Source: Ryuthela nishihirai (Eukaryota > Arthropoda > Arachnida > Araneae > Heptathelidae). Taken from it: a stretch of DNA of 64,000 bases. The first letter of the stretch is position 1, and the number at the start of each line of letters is the position of its first letter. Below the pieces are notes generated by a model. It did not search any database, was not told where the DNA came from, and worked only from the letters and a program-made list of their open reading frames with translations. This document shows positions 32,456-44,033 of the stretch, one piece after another. A program made the position numbers and the translations under genes. Location: assembly GCA_038380435.1 (NCBI GenBank), contig JAWZYU010000009.1, positions 65,625,901 to 65,689,900 on the forward strand, given 5' to 3'.

Positions 32456-33589
32456 CCCCCTTTTTTTTAAGGACAAAAAATGGTTTATAAAATTAGTTTT
32501 ATAATTTTACTTTTAATTAAATTCATGGATATAGTTAATTATTGATGTAATTCAAACCTTTATATTATAATTTTTTTTATTCTGAATTAGTCATTTATTC
32601 CTTATCAAGCATACTTAACCTATAAGAAAAATTTGAATGGATGAAAATAATTGTGTTCTTATCAGATACATGATTTTCAAGGAAAAATAATAAAATAAGA
32701 ATTAAGAGATGCAGGTTAGTAAAGAAAAATAATATAGGACTTGGGAGCAAACATCAGAGGAAAACACAGGTTTAGTGTACACCAAGAAGCTAAAATATTA
32801 ATAAATAAGATGGTTTAAAAGAAGTTTTAATTTTTGGAGTTGGTAACTTTTACGCACAACAGGATTGATTGAAATCTGTCAACCAATAGAAAAAATAACC
32901 AAAGAGAAATAGGTGAGAAACAGAATGATATATACTTAATTCTGTTTTCCAATAATCTCCTTTAAAGGTACTAATGGCCTGCACCATGAGAAATTGTGGT
33001 TGGGCTTGAGGTACTATCCTGAAGAGTCTGGACTTATCTTGGAAAAGGAAAATAGTGCAAAGCTCTTCTTTTAGTAATGCTTATTTACCATTTATGAGCC
33101 AATAATTTAACTAAAATAAGTGATATTACACAGTCAAACCAATCTTCCAGAACTATTTTCAAGCAGTAAAAGGAAGCTATAAATAAGTTTGTTCAGCTAC
33201 TGGAAGCAAAATTATTTAATCATTCAATTCAGTGCTCTTTAATCCATCTAAGTAATCATCAAGAAATAAAGTCAGTAACTAAAGACCAAGCATATCAACT
33301 AAGCAATAACAGAATAGTTTATGAATGCTATGTAAGAACAAATCTGATTTCAGTAAATATTTAATTTCCCTTCATAGGATCATGTTGGATAACATTATGT
33401 GAACAGTAGTAATCAGCTAAGCACAAATGTAAAAAAGGTACGCACCAATCCCCTAAGTTGACACACAGAACCAGATAGGTGTATCACCTGAGGTTTCTTC
33501 CCGTTTTCACACAATGCAAATAGTACTTCCAAAGGAGACATAACTGTCCTGATAGGAGAGTAGTTGGCATTCTTAGCTATTGTGAAAAG
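32456..33589. other. No gene seen; short LINE 5'-leader scrap near 32965-33010
   Basis: Mostly unique AT-rich sequence. 'aaaggtactaatggcctgcaccatgagaa' (split here as aaaggtactaatggc and ctgcaccatgagaa) matches the leader of LINE copy B near 52643, same orientation on the page, so a minus-strand leader scrap is likely. Confidence 0.4.
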
Positions 33590-33770
33590 CAATTTGGGTT
33601 TGAGCCTTGTGTAAGGCACAGATGTTTCCTTTTTTTTCCTGCTGTCTTTTTGCTGAGGTCTTACCTTCCTCAGAGACGTTTCTATGGTGTAAGATATTGG
33701 CAAGTTCTTTGTAGAACTATGATGTAAGCAGCTGACCTGGGAGGTAATTTAACCATTTTATTTTTTAAAC
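33590..33770 (+). mobile_element. SINE family A, degraded, plus strand
   Basis: It retains 'tttgggtttgagcc' (B box), 'gtaaggcacagatgtttcc', 'ttttgctgaggtcttacctt' and 'gtaagcagctg' before an AT-rich tail. Its antisense gives a spurious 96-codon open frame. Confidence 0.65.
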
Positions 33771-35529
33771 AAGATATTCTCTTTTCTAACATTAACAATT
33801 AACAATATATTCTCTTTTCTAATGGGGAATGAAAGAGGAAGACTGCTATATCGATTTAGCTTATTGATCTAGTTTTATGTGGCCTTTTTTTTTTCACATT
33901 TCTGAAGACAATTCAACTTTACAGTCACCAGAGGAAATAAATGAAGTGATTGATCCAGATATAGTCCTTAGTCATAAGGCATGTGGAAGAAAGGCTAAAT
34001 GCATATTGGCTAGCAGTAGACAGGCATATGGTACATTATAAACAGTAAGAGCTGAGGGTTGGCTGGGAGATGATTTGCTCTGATTTGGAAATTACTTAAT
34101 CTTGAAATCAATTCCCCTATTTGAAATAATTTTTTAGTTGGTTTTACAAATTGATCCTAGTCATTGTTGCTAGTCATCTAGCCAGCACTGAAGTTTGTAA
34201 TGCCAGATACCAAAATATTTGATTCTGTTGCTGCATTAGACAAGGTATCTATGAAATGTTTTTAGGCATATGTAACACTCACTGCTGTCAAAAATAAATA
34301 TCTGTATATATATATAAAAATGATAATTTTCAGTTGGTACTTTTTTAGGTCAACAACTCATTTATTACTTAAAATGTAAAAATATATACATTTTTTAATT
34401 TTCATTAATGTACATTTATATTACTACTTAATGTTGAAAATACTCTTAAGTACAATTAGTAAAACTGATACTACAATTAATATCACTTAGGCCGTGTTCT
34501 AACCAGCAGTATTACTCTTTCTCTCAGAGGTCTGGTCTCAGATATATGGAGTCAGACCAGTGCGAGATCCTCTCACACACATTTAAAGATTGCCTTGACC
34601 ATAAGGTTGCTTGTTGTCTTCTATATGAAAAAAAAAAACAAAAAACTACATGCACTGTTTCCATGCTCTAGGATTAGTTTGTGTGGATTTTTACACCAGC
34701 TATCTCTTACCAAAGCTGATATCATGTTGTTCATTACCTACACATACCAGAGCAGAAGTCCATAAGAGAGAAATTGCAATTTGGCTATTATTATTAATTG
34801 ATAATTACAGCAATTAATGAATGAAAGATAATAAAAAAATAAAATCATCAATGTAGAGTAATTAATATTTTTTCTCCAAAAATTGGATAAACATCAGAAT
34901 AACACAAAAATTATAAGTAATATATACAAAAGAAAGCAGAAGTAAAACTAGCCGAAGTTAAAGTAAGAAAAAATAGTTTCTAGATTTAAGCATGACAATT
35001 TCATTTGAAAAATATTTTACCTGTTCAGTAAAATTTAATTTTTTTTGATAAAATGGTTTAATAAAGGTACTTAATAAAAGTGCTGACATAATGGTTTCGG
35101 AATATTTTTCATTCTCCTGATATAAACAGATGACCTACTTAAGGTTTATGTTTAGCATTATTAAAGTGAAGCACTTATATTTTAACCACAGATTTCCAAA
35201 ATATACAAAAAGAAAAAACATTTACTTTAAGTAAATGCAATAATTATTCTAAAAGTACAAAACAGATGCATAACAAATTCTACTCCAACTACAAAACATA
35301 TTGTTATAATAAATATACAAGAGTAGAGCTGTCTCTTTTTTAATGAAACCAGTGGTCCCAAAGCTCACCAATAGCATTAAGTAAACAATCCTGTACAGGA
35401 TTTAAAAAGCTACCATATCTACCAATATTTATATTCCTTAAGCACTCTTTTATCAGAAACTGTACAAAATCTATGAAACTTTTCATTTTGCTGGCAAAAA
35501 TATATTACACTGTACATGTGGAAAAGTTT
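33771..35529. other. No coding feature; includes the expected GABPA 3' UTR
   Basis: Downstream of the GABPA stop codon on the minus strand. Possible polyadenylation signals on that strand include ATTAAA near 35033 and AATAAA near 34371; neither can be chosen without transcript data. A TA microsatellite lies near 34305. Confidence 0.45.
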
Positions 35530-35709
35530 TTATGAATTTGATGAATTTGCTGTGACTTCAACTTTAGGGAATGACATTAAATTACTCTGCATCTTTTCGA
35601 GCTTTTTCTGTTCACATTCTGATACAAGCTTGTTTAGTTCAGAAGCATCATAGCCAAGTAATCCTTTTAAGTCACAAACAAACTTGTACACAAATCTTTT
35701 CCCATGAAC
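35530..35709 (-). CDS. GABPA: GABP-alpha-like ETS factor, terminal exon
   Basis: Last coding exon. After an acceptor reading ttgacttgcag, the frame gives [20 protein letters not shown] and then a C-terminal helix rich in charge ([20 protein letters not shown]), ending in NSSNS and TAA at 35530-35532. '[12 protein letters not shown]' is the final strand and wing of the ETS winged helix. The C-terminal [14 protein letters not shown] helix is the part that in vertebrate GABP-alpha follows the ETS domain and contacts GABP-beta. The exon starts at a codon boundary, matching the preceding exon's end. The tail after the helix is shorter than in vertebrates and not conserved. Confidence 0.93.
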   Translation of the reverse strand, partial: VHGKRFVYKFVCDLKGLLGYDASELNKLVSECEQKKLEKMQSNLMSFPKVEVTANSSNS

Positions 35710-35931
35710 CTGCAAGTCAAAACAAAATAATGAGGGTACTTTTATTAATATACATATTAATGGTTGGGACAAAAAAAAAACATTTTGCATATTATATAAT
35801 TGTAAATATGTATATAACTTGTAATTATTGCAAATTTATAATTGTAATGATACATTCATATGCCAAATTTATTTAAACTGCATGCAATACCTATTTAAAC
35901 CTAGAATGAAAAACTCACAACTGTTTTATTA

Positions 35932-36317
35932 TGGGGCGGGGGTGGCTCAGTTGGTAGCGCGGCAGGCTCGTAATCTGTAGTTCCCAGGTTCGAGTCCCAG
36001 CTGGGTCAGCGTTGAGATTTATCTCCGCAAAATTCCCCGCCCTGCCCACGGTCAGTAGGGGACACCGATGGGCTTGGAAAGGCCGCCGTCCGTCGGATGG
36101 GATGTTAAGCCGTGGCCCCGTGTGCGGGAGAGCCATACCCTGTGCACGTTAAAGAACACACTGGATGGCCTTGACGGGAGGCTACCATCTGTCTCCCAAC
36201 AGCTGTTCCAGTGGGTCCCCTCCCCCAACCTTCTCTGAGCCTTCGGGGTCCTTGTGACCTGGCCATTTAGCCCATGGTGTGCAAAAAAGTGTCGCTCAGA
36301 GGTAAAACAACCCAACT
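35932..36317 (+). mobile_element. SINE family B, full-length reference copy
   Basis: 386 bp in the last GABPA intron, antisense to the gene. The tRNA-like head (GGGGCGGGGGTGGCTCAGTT, anticodon stem and loop with CTCGTAATC, B box GGTTCGAGTCC) resembles elongator tRNA-Met with CAT changed to CGT. The body carries 'ggagataaatctc'-type inverse motifs, then the conserved 3' terminus 'gctcagaggtaaaacaaccc'. A perfect 14-bp duplication, caactgttttatta, lies at 35918-35931 and 36318-36331. It is the best reference for the family. Confidence 0.95.
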
Positions 36318-36331
36318 CAACTGTTTTATTA

Positions 36332-39003
36332 AGAAAACATATTTGTAAAATATAAAAAAAAAGGAAAAAATCAAATTTTAAACTAATTATATATTAGTCT
36401 TTTGGTAATAACTATAGCATAGAGCACTCTGATTGTTCTTTTCTTCCCAAAAATTGGTACATTTATGAATTTCCTGTGAAGTTTTTTTTCTTTATATTAA
36501 CAATGCTATTTATTGCCGAAAAAAAGAATATTCCCATAATTACATTAAGTAGTGAAAAACAAAACTAATATTTGTGGAAATTACTTTTATATATATAAAA
36601 AAAATATACATTTAGAAAAATATCTTACATAGTGGAAAAATCCACTCAATCTTTTGCTGATGTCACTCATTAAGTAAAGAAAATTAAAAATAACATTCAA
36701 GGAAATTTTTTAAAAAAGAATCTACACCTTGAAAAACATTTTATTCGGTGATAAAACCTGATTGCTCTGGTTAATGATAGCTTGATAGTTTTTATTGAAC
36801 TGAATACTAATACCATATTGAGAGTTGTTTTCCTTGCTTATTGATATATTTTTAATTATATAGCTATTGTTTTATTACAGTCCTTTACTAATTTAGAAGA
36901 TATCAAACATTATTTCATTTTCTATATTTTCCCCTATTGAAACTGAATAATTATCAGATACATTATTTAGTGATGAAAAAGAAATATCAACTCATTTTCT
37001 ACAACATTGGTACAAGAATACTAAAATTGTATTATTACTGATTCTCCTTTTTATTATCTATCATCCTATCAAATGCTCATCATTTGTCAGTTGTCAAAAC
37101 AGTTGTTAACATATCCTCCTAACCCACTGATCGATCACAGTGAGTTATGTATGATATTCATACAAACGGCAGCATCACAGGATATAAAAATATTTACTCA
37201 CATATTTTCCCCCTTAAAATATGTGAAAACATTTGTTCCACTATATTTTTTGAATGTGAGGAAAACGGTAACATGTATCAAATGAAAACTTGTGTGATAT
37301 GTTAAGTGTCACAGCTATATAAAACTTACCCTTCTTGCTCTCTTTGCTCCCAAAAAGGGAGATAGGTGTAAATGATTGTTCTACTGCAGCAAAAGGGCTG
37401 AATGCAACAAGCTATATATCAAAGGAAAGCTTGTGATATGGGAGTGTCACAAGTTATAAAAAAAATACCCATATGCTTTTTTCCCCCACTCTCAAAAAAG
37501 AGAGAAAATGTAAAGGATTGGTCTACTATATCTTTTGAACATAATAACAGCTGAATGTAAACATATTAATAACATAACAGCTAAATATATGAATATATTG
37601 AAATTTCATGCCAAATGAAAGCTTATGATGTTCAAATTATCATAGGCCACTTCAAGTCTTATTACACCCTTCTTCTTCCCCTCTGAAAGAGGGAGGGAAA
37701 TTTCTTGGGGGGTTAATCTCAATGAGTTATATCTCGAATGAAAGCTTGTGAAAATGTTATAAAAGGTATTGAGAATATCATGGAGTTAAATTATGTCCCC
37801 ACCCCAGAAAAAGTGGGAAGTTAAAGGGTGGCCTATCTTTAAGAGTCATGCCAAATGAAAACTGCAGAGTGGCACAGGGAATGTAGAATTTTTTTTCCTT
37901 CAAAGCAGGAAAAAGATAGGTGTTTTTAGATTTTTCCATGGCTTTTTTGGCTTGATTGCCAAATCCCGACTTCTCTAGGTTTTTTCTGATATGTAGGAAT
38001 GTTTCCCAACTCCAGTACTATACATATTTGTAAGTATTTAAAAAGTGTTTCAATATCATAAAATTGCTTTTTACATGTCATTAAAGTGCTCAACACAACT
38101 TCAGTAGTATTCACACATGTGCATTCTCATTACAAATTTCTTTAGATTGGTGTACTCTCAAAAGAAATTAATATAAACTCAAATAGTTTAGAACATATTT
38201 TTTTTTTCTCAAACTCCAAAGTTGTGAGATCCTGCTAAAACCATTGTGGGGTAACAGGGAAACTAATATAAATGATTCTACACTTTTTTATTGCAATTAC
38301 TGATTCTTCTTATCTATCTTCCTATCAAACATTCATTATTTGTTGGTTTGTCAATTTGTCAAAACAGTTGTTAACATATCTCCCCAACCCAATGATCTAC
38401 CACAATGAGTTATGTACCAAATGAACATGTGATGAAAAGCTTAACTCAAAGAATGCGAAGCATCATTGAAACCTTCTTTGGTTCATAAAACTGATATTGA
38501 ATATTTATCCTAGACTAATGTGCTATGCTCTTGTTGCAAAGCATGGACCACTCTAAATTTTAGCTGGGATGAATCCCAGGGCTAGAAAATATATATATAG
38601 AGGAAAATAACTACAGGAAACAAATGAGTAGTTAATCTGAAAATTTTGATTTTCATCACTGATCAAGTGGATGTTAATCAATTTCTGTTCCAACTGGCAA
38701 AGGCAAAACATGCTTAACAGACAAAAAAAAAATCACTACCATTGATTACATTTTAGAGGGAAAAGAAGTAATCAGGATAGAGTGATTTTTTTTTCTTGTC
38801 TGATTGAATGCATGAAAATTTATCTTGTCTGAAGCATCAATATATTTCAGTTTAGGCAAAAGATGATATTTCTATAGCAGTAAGTCTAAGCTGAAAATCC
38901 ATATTCATAATAGAATCAGAATTTAATAATGTCTCAAATTCGTTATATATATATTTAAAATTCTGTTGGACTGTCTAATTTGGCTGCTTAATAGTTGCCA
39001 TTT
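36332..39003. repeat. Last GABPA intron; diverged tandem-like repeats at about 37060-38450
   Basis: No exon is seen. Two long similar blocks ('tgtcaaaacagttgttaaca' near 37092 and 38357, each followed by an 'acaatgagttatgta'-like string) lie 1.27 kb apart. Between them a 'caaatgaaagcttgtga' motif recurs near 37278, 37417, 37613, 37735 and 37853 with 'aaaaagggag'-type blocks, at spacings of roughly 120-200 bases. This is probably an old tandem array or a single internally repetitive element. Confidence 0.5.
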
Positions 39004-39209
39004 AATAAAAAATAAATACCTCCTGAAGCAGCTGCTTGCCACAGAGGTCTGACAGGAGCCTGTCAGTTTATATGCAAGAATAGAAGGTCTGAGAGGGTGG
39101 CAGGACCTCAGCAGAAAAACATCACAACATCCATGCCTTACCCAGGGCTCGAACCCAGGTCCCTTAAGATCAGTAGCCACGTGTGCTAACCACTTCAGCC
39201 ATAGGACGG
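39004..39209 (-). mobile_element. SINE family A, full length, minus strand
   Basis: Complete family A copy in the last GABPA intron and in the gene's orientation: 'gaagcagctgcttgccacag', 'gacaggagcctgtcag', B box as GGCTCGAACCCAGG, A box region as ccacttcagcc (one extra base), head ending 'ataggacgg'. It sits about 155 bp from the ETS exon. Confidence 0.85.
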
Positions 39210-39364
39210 CTTTTAGAATATCAAATTTGCAACTATCAAGCAGCCAAATGTGATTTGTAATAACATATTTCATCAATACATAAATTTACATTGACCATAA
39301 ATTTCAAGGAATTTCAACTAAAATTAGAAAAAAAAAATAAATAAATAAAAAGAAATAGTCTTAC

Positions 39365-39588
39365 TTTTGCTATCATTTCACCATCATAATAGTACCTAAG
39401 AGCTCTGCTAAGTTTTTCATAATTCATTGTGGGCTTATTTTTTCTCTGTCCCCAAAGTTGAGCTACCATTTCTGGGTTTATGAGCTTGAATTCACCTTCA
39501 TCACCAACCCATTGAATATATTCTCGATGATCCTTGTCTGTTAGTAATTCTAGAAGGAACTGCCACAGCTGAATTTGACCATTATTAC
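39365..39588 (-). CDS. GABPA: GABP-alpha-like ETS factor, main ETS-domain exon
   Basis: The acceptor ggcaacttag precedes GTAATAATGG; the donor is GCAAAA followed by gtaaga. The 224-bp exon encodes [20 protein letters not shown], '[20 protein letters not shown]', '[20 protein letters not shown]' and [14 protein letters not shown]. These are helix 1, strands 1-2, helix 2 and the DNA-recognition helix 3 with its two invariant arginines (SRALRYYY) that read the GGAA core. The close match to GABP-alpha ([27 protein letters not shown]) separates it from other ETS subfamilies. GABP-alpha binds DNA in the nucleus and activates transcription with GABP-beta, including genes for mitochondrial function. 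Confidence 0.97.
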
Positions 39589-41181
39589 CTAAGTTGCCAA
39601 AACAAAATATTATAAGTACATAATATTTGGACAATAATTTAATCTGGTACATTTCTTGACAATAAAGTGTGAAATTATTAACTGAATAGCACATACACAA
39701 TAATTGAATATCGTTTGTTATCAGAGTATAGTGCTTTTGATTATAACACAGAATTTTTTAACATTTATCTTAATCTCACCAAATATATTAAGGTATAAGA
39801 TTTCTCTTGGCAACCGTATAAAGATCTTAGGCACTCTGTACTATTTAAGATTATTAATGTGAAATATTTCCATCCAAAAAGTGTAATCAAGGGTGAAAGA
39901 TTTTCTCATTGGCAAATACCAAATTTAATTTACATTACAAATTCTTTAAAATCAGTTAATAAACAAATATACTTTGTTTTAAATTTGACATTTAATAAAA
40001 CTTTATGCCAATTGTAAACAATAAACTTATCACAATTTTGCAATCTGTAATGAAATGATAACATGGAAAACATATCAAAATTTTCTAATGTGGTGTGACT
40101 TCCCTTCTAAATTTCCACCCAATCAGAATACACCAGTGTCACACTATGTCTAGTTTCCTATGCACCTGGCTTTTAGTGTATATATTGTGATCACAGTAGG
40201 AAGTGAAGAATTTAATATATTACTATTCAGATAATTGCACTTAAATCAAATCAGACTGTACATGTTCATTCCCCCCACCTAAGGTATCAAATATGTTGGC
40301 TCTCTAAACATTTAGAATGACAAAGCCTATTTTTGATGATCAAAGAAGGCTTGATATAGAACAAAAAATCTCTTTGCTAGAAAACAGTTTCCATTGTTGT
40401 CTTTGTGTTAGAACAATAACTTCTGTAGTATATTTGTTTAGTTTCTAGTTTTATTCTAATTAAGAGTAATAAAAAGCAACGAAATTTGATAAAATGTTAA
40501 ATGGGTATAAAACAGCTAACACTCTGTTAATAGTATTCTAACTAACAGCAGTGGATAGAGGTAAGCATTACATGCAATTGAAGAACATTAATCAAGTTCT
40601 ATAAAAACTGAATTTAAAAGATCTTACAAGTTGACTGAAAAGTCTCCTGTGTGTAAGAAACTTATTGACAGTGATAGCTTACTTTCATCTATCAGTGTTT
40701 GATGTATGCTTTTAATTTTATTTACGTAATAAAATGTTATATCAGCTATGAAGTGCACTGCTTCAAACTTCTCTGAAAAATAGCCCCTTAATGCAGATTT
40801 TTTTTTCCTTATTGCTTTATGTGTAGTATCATACTCTGTCTTTTTCTTCAAACTGCTGTTGTAACTCCTGCAGCATTATGCAATATGCAGATATTTCACT
40901 CAAAGATACACAGTTCAGACTATACTACATATTCAGCATTAATTAACAATATTTTGGTGACTCCTATCCCAGAGATTTGAGTGACTTAAATCTAAAAGAC
41001 CTGCAGCTAATGTTTGCCTCCAGCCTTTTCTGCTAGTATTAATTGTTGAAACACTGCACTGTAGAATATTTTAACTATTTTAATTATGTAAGTTCTGTTT
41101 ATAAAATTTTAACTTGAAATTTTAATTAATTGTTTTAAGCTAACAGAAAATTAAAACAAAAATGGCAGGGTACTTCCCCAC
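39589..41181. other. GABPA intron, no other feature seen
   Basis: A 1593-bp intron with a consistent donor and acceptor. It is AT-rich and contains no recognised repeat or gene. Open frames at 40624-40851 have no domain. Confidence 0.6.
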
Positions 41182-41328
41182 CTATATGATTACCCGGACA
41201 GCCTTCATAGGCGATTCTTGGAGCACCAATTCTTGGAGATCGAACACGATTTTTCAGTGAAAGATTTTTATTCACAGAAGTTAGCACCTGAGGCAGTTGA
41301 TGAACATAGGTTGGTTGCTGAACAATAG
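41182..41328 (-). CDS. GABPA: GABP-alpha-like ETS factor, linker exon
   Basis: 147 bp between the acceptor attttccag and a donor gtgggg. It encodes IVQQPTYVHQLPQVLTSVNK, then NLSLKNRVRSPRIGAPRIAY and EGCPGNHI, with a last base completing Gly with the ETS exon. This corresponds to the flexible region between the PNT and ETS domains; 'APRI...PGN' followed by NNGQIQLW mirrors the same junction in vertebrate GABP-alpha. Phase: two bases, 48 codons, one base, which fits both neighbouring exons. Confidence 0.9.
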
Positions 41329-41804
41329 CTGGAAAATAAAATAAACCAAATAAAAACAGAATTAGTAGATAATTACCAAAGCATGAGGTTTTTTTTTTTA
41401 ACTTAGGAGTCATCCTATAATCCCACACAGAAAAAACAATGTCTTTAATGTTCTAAAACTTTCTTGCAGGAATCTAAAATACAAGCAACTCCTTATCTAA
41501 TTTTGTTACAAGCATGACATGTAATTATGCAATATTTCATAAATTCAACTGAAGCCTATTATTATTCTGTGTTATAAAAACCATCTACATTAGATTCTTC
41601 CTAAGATGTAAAACTGAAAGAATGCAATTTTGTACTCTGAGCAATAATATAGTTTGCCTGCAAACTATAAATGTAAAAACCTACATGTATGATGGCTTCA
41701 GCTTCTAGTAGACAAAGAACAGGTCTCCCTGCTTATGAATAGGAGACTGTTTGCTATTGTTGCTCATAACTCTCAATAAATCTAGCCAAAAAAAACTAAC
41801 CATT
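41329..41804. other. Start of the 16-kb GABPA intron, nothing seen
   Basis: AT-rich intron sequence with no repeat or open frame of note. Confidence 0.5.
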
Positions 41805-41929
41805 TTCTATCTACAGTTACTTAGATGAAGACTCTTTACAGAGACTATTCTCTGGATGTCCCCACACAGGAATTTCAGCGGCTGGAAACCCATGAAACCC
41901 AGACATTTTCAGCATGCAAGAGACTAGAT

Positions 41930-42540
41930 CAGGGGTGTTCAAACCCACCAATCACAAGCTACTAGTCGATCTTGGTGTACTTCTTGGCCGATCATGCCTT
42001 CAATGCAGAAACAAAGGTAGAAGCAATTAGCTTGCAAAATGATATCTACTTGAAGTCAAAAGAGGATATTATTTGGCAATACACAAAAGAAAAATGCCTG
42101 AATTTAAAATGTGCCACTCAAAACATAATGTCATGCTTTTTATTGATATACGTAACTGAATCAGCATTTTCTGCATGAAAGCTAATTATCAAAAAATTAC
42201 AGCAGATACGCAGTGTCAAGTATCATATGAATAATTTTTGTCAAATCATTTTTGAATATTTTCCCATTAGAATTTTAATGTAATTAAAGGTTTTTATCTG
42301 TTGCAAAATGTTTTGAACTGATAACATAACTGAATCAGCTGAAATCAGCAAAAGTGCAGGTTGTGGTTAGAAATTTGAACAATTGCTCAAATTTCTAACC
42401 ACAACCTGCACTTTTGTCAAAGAGTATGATAAAATAAAATACAATAATTTACTTTCACTTGATAAAAAAAAATTATGATATATCATGGGATTACAACAAA
42501 AAAAAGTAGCTCACCATACTAAAAAAGTTTACCACCATTG
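41930..42540 (+). mobile_element. hAT element, internally deleted
   Basis: 611 bp bounded by the perfect 8-bp duplication gactagat (41922-41929 and 42541-42548), the size diagnostic of the hAT superfamily. The ends are CAGGGGTGTTCAAAC and, inverted, CAATGGTGGTAAAC, a typical short imperfect hAT TIR. The interior retains the transposase C-terminal region (41972-42260): 'CLNLKCATQNIMSCFLLIYV' then TESAFSA, the conserved E-S-A-F-S dimerisation box, then a stop and a basic tail. The rest of the transposase is gone, so this is a non-autonomous deletion derivative. Confidence 0.9.
42350..42415. repeat. Perfect 29-bp-arm hairpin inside the hAT element
   Basis: The arm aaaagtgcaggttgtggtta... (42350-42378) and its exact inverse (42387-42415) enclose an 8-base loop, acaattgc. 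Perfect pairing in a decayed element implies a recent local inverted duplication, perhaps from repair at the deletion point. Confidence 0.9.
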
Positions 42541-42736
42541 GACTAGATGGACAAATATGTAAAAAATTAATCTTAAATTTTTTCTTTTAAGGATGTGATG
42601 ATAGCAAACACCAACAAGGTGTAATTATGCTTCTTAGCGGGAATGACAGTGATGTTATGTAATTGAATTGCCAGTTAGGATATCAGTACATTAATGATAT
42701 ATTTCTTACAACTAAATTTAACACAGAGATTTTAAA

Positions 42737-43343
42737 GATTGGATTATTTTACCTTTGAATAGCACTTTTTTTTTGCACACAATGGACTAAACGGCTATGT
42801 CACAAGGACCTCAATGGTTCAGAGAAAGTTGGGTGAAAGGGATCCACTGGAAAGTTGTTAGGCGCCAGATGATAGACAATCCAGTATGTTCTTTAACATT
42901 TGCAATGTATGGCTCTAATGAATATAATAAAAAAATAAAAATAAATACCCCCTCAAGCAGCTGCTTGCCACAGAGGACTGACAGGAGCCTGTCAGTTTAT
43001 ATGCCAAAGTAGGTCTGTGAGGATGGCAGGACCTCAGCAAAAAAACGACACATACATCCGTGCCTTACCCGGGACTCGAACCCAGGTCCCTTAGATCACT
43101 AGCCAAGTGCGCTAACCACTCGGCCATGGGACGGCTCTAATGAATATATCTAATGAAAATAGGTTCATAGCCTAATGTCTCATCTGGGTGGTCTTACAAA
43201 GCCCACTGGTGTCCCCCTCTTTCTCACCAAGGGCAGAATGGTGTTAGCAGAGATGAATATCAATGCAGGCAAAGTCAGGACTTAAACCTGGGAACACCAG
43301 ATTACAAGCCTGGCATGTTACTGACTGAGCCAACTCCTGGTCC
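42737..43343 (-). mobile_element. SINE family B, old copy, split by SINE A
   Basis: The 3' part lies at 42737-42910 ('tggattattttacctttgaa', 'gcacacaatggac') and the rest, with the tRNA-like head (ACTTAAACCTGGG, ctgactgagcca), at 43149-43343. It is clearly more diverged than the other family B copies. It interrupts LINE D between its 'ttcttacaactaaatt' and 'gatttgaatgctatctg'. Confidence 0.8.
42927..43132 (-). mobile_element. SINE family A inserted in SINE B
   Basis: Full-length family A copy with a clean head (cggccatgggacgg) and a perfect 16-bp duplication, ggctctaatgaatata, at 42911-42926 and 43133-43148. Family A was therefore active after this family B copy had inserted and aged. Confidence 0.94.
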
Positions 43344-43620
43344 TAGATTTGAATGCTATCTGTTGCTATGGCTCCCACTGAGGACCCTGATGAGAGGGAG
43401 AAATACAGGTTTTACAGACATATTCATGATATTTTGTATTATGTCAAAAACCAGATATTTCTCTTGTGTTGGATGACTTCAAGTGTCACGTTGGCACAGA
43501 CTTTGATCTTTGGGCAGGAGTGATAGGTATTTTTGGCATTGGTACTTGCAATAACAATAGGAAACATCTACAAGTAAGTAAACTTAATTCATTAAAGTGA
43601 TCACAGTGAGTAATAATAAT

Positions 43621-44033
43621 AAAAATATTTATTTTATATTATTACTGTTAGGAGAGTAATGTCTTCTGTGTTGCAGCTTGAGATGCTAAAATGATTTGAT
43701 GTGTTAATAGTTTGTTTTACATATTGTGCAATTAAAAGCTTAGTTATATTTACCGCTATGGGAGAGTAATCCTTGGCTGGTACACTTGCTGTAATTGCTA
43801 TTGAGGCTTAAGCTCAGTTGTTGGTGGTTCACCAATCCAATAGCATAGCCAGGTGGTTGTTGGCACTATCCACTGATGTATGGGAATATTCATCCATTCA
43901 ACACATGTAGATGTTGTTATATATCAATGCACGCTGCAGGATGACTTGCTATGGAATTCGGCCACAGTGTAGTTTTCCTTGAAGCTTTAACTGGTTGATA
44001 AGCAATGGTAAATATCATCTTCTGCAGCTTTAT
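43621..44033 (+). repeat. Left inverted terminal repeat of the Penelope element
   Basis: Pairs in inverse with 46822-47226 through the blocks 'ggagagtaatccttggctgg', 'ttggtggttc', 'ggtggttgttggcactatcc' and 'aagctttaactggttgat'. Divergence is moderate, so the element is old. Its inner end (ctgcagctttat) is where the Tc1-like element inserted. Confidence 0.87.

Noticed and set aside
35940..36010. tRNA gene at the start of SINE B
   Set aside because: It is the tRNA-like head of a full SINE with its own 14-bp duplication and many copies in the window; the 3' acceptor strand does not pair properly.
42349..42416. Transcription terminator
   Set aside because: The hairpin lies inside a eukaryotic hAT relic, with no gene ending there.
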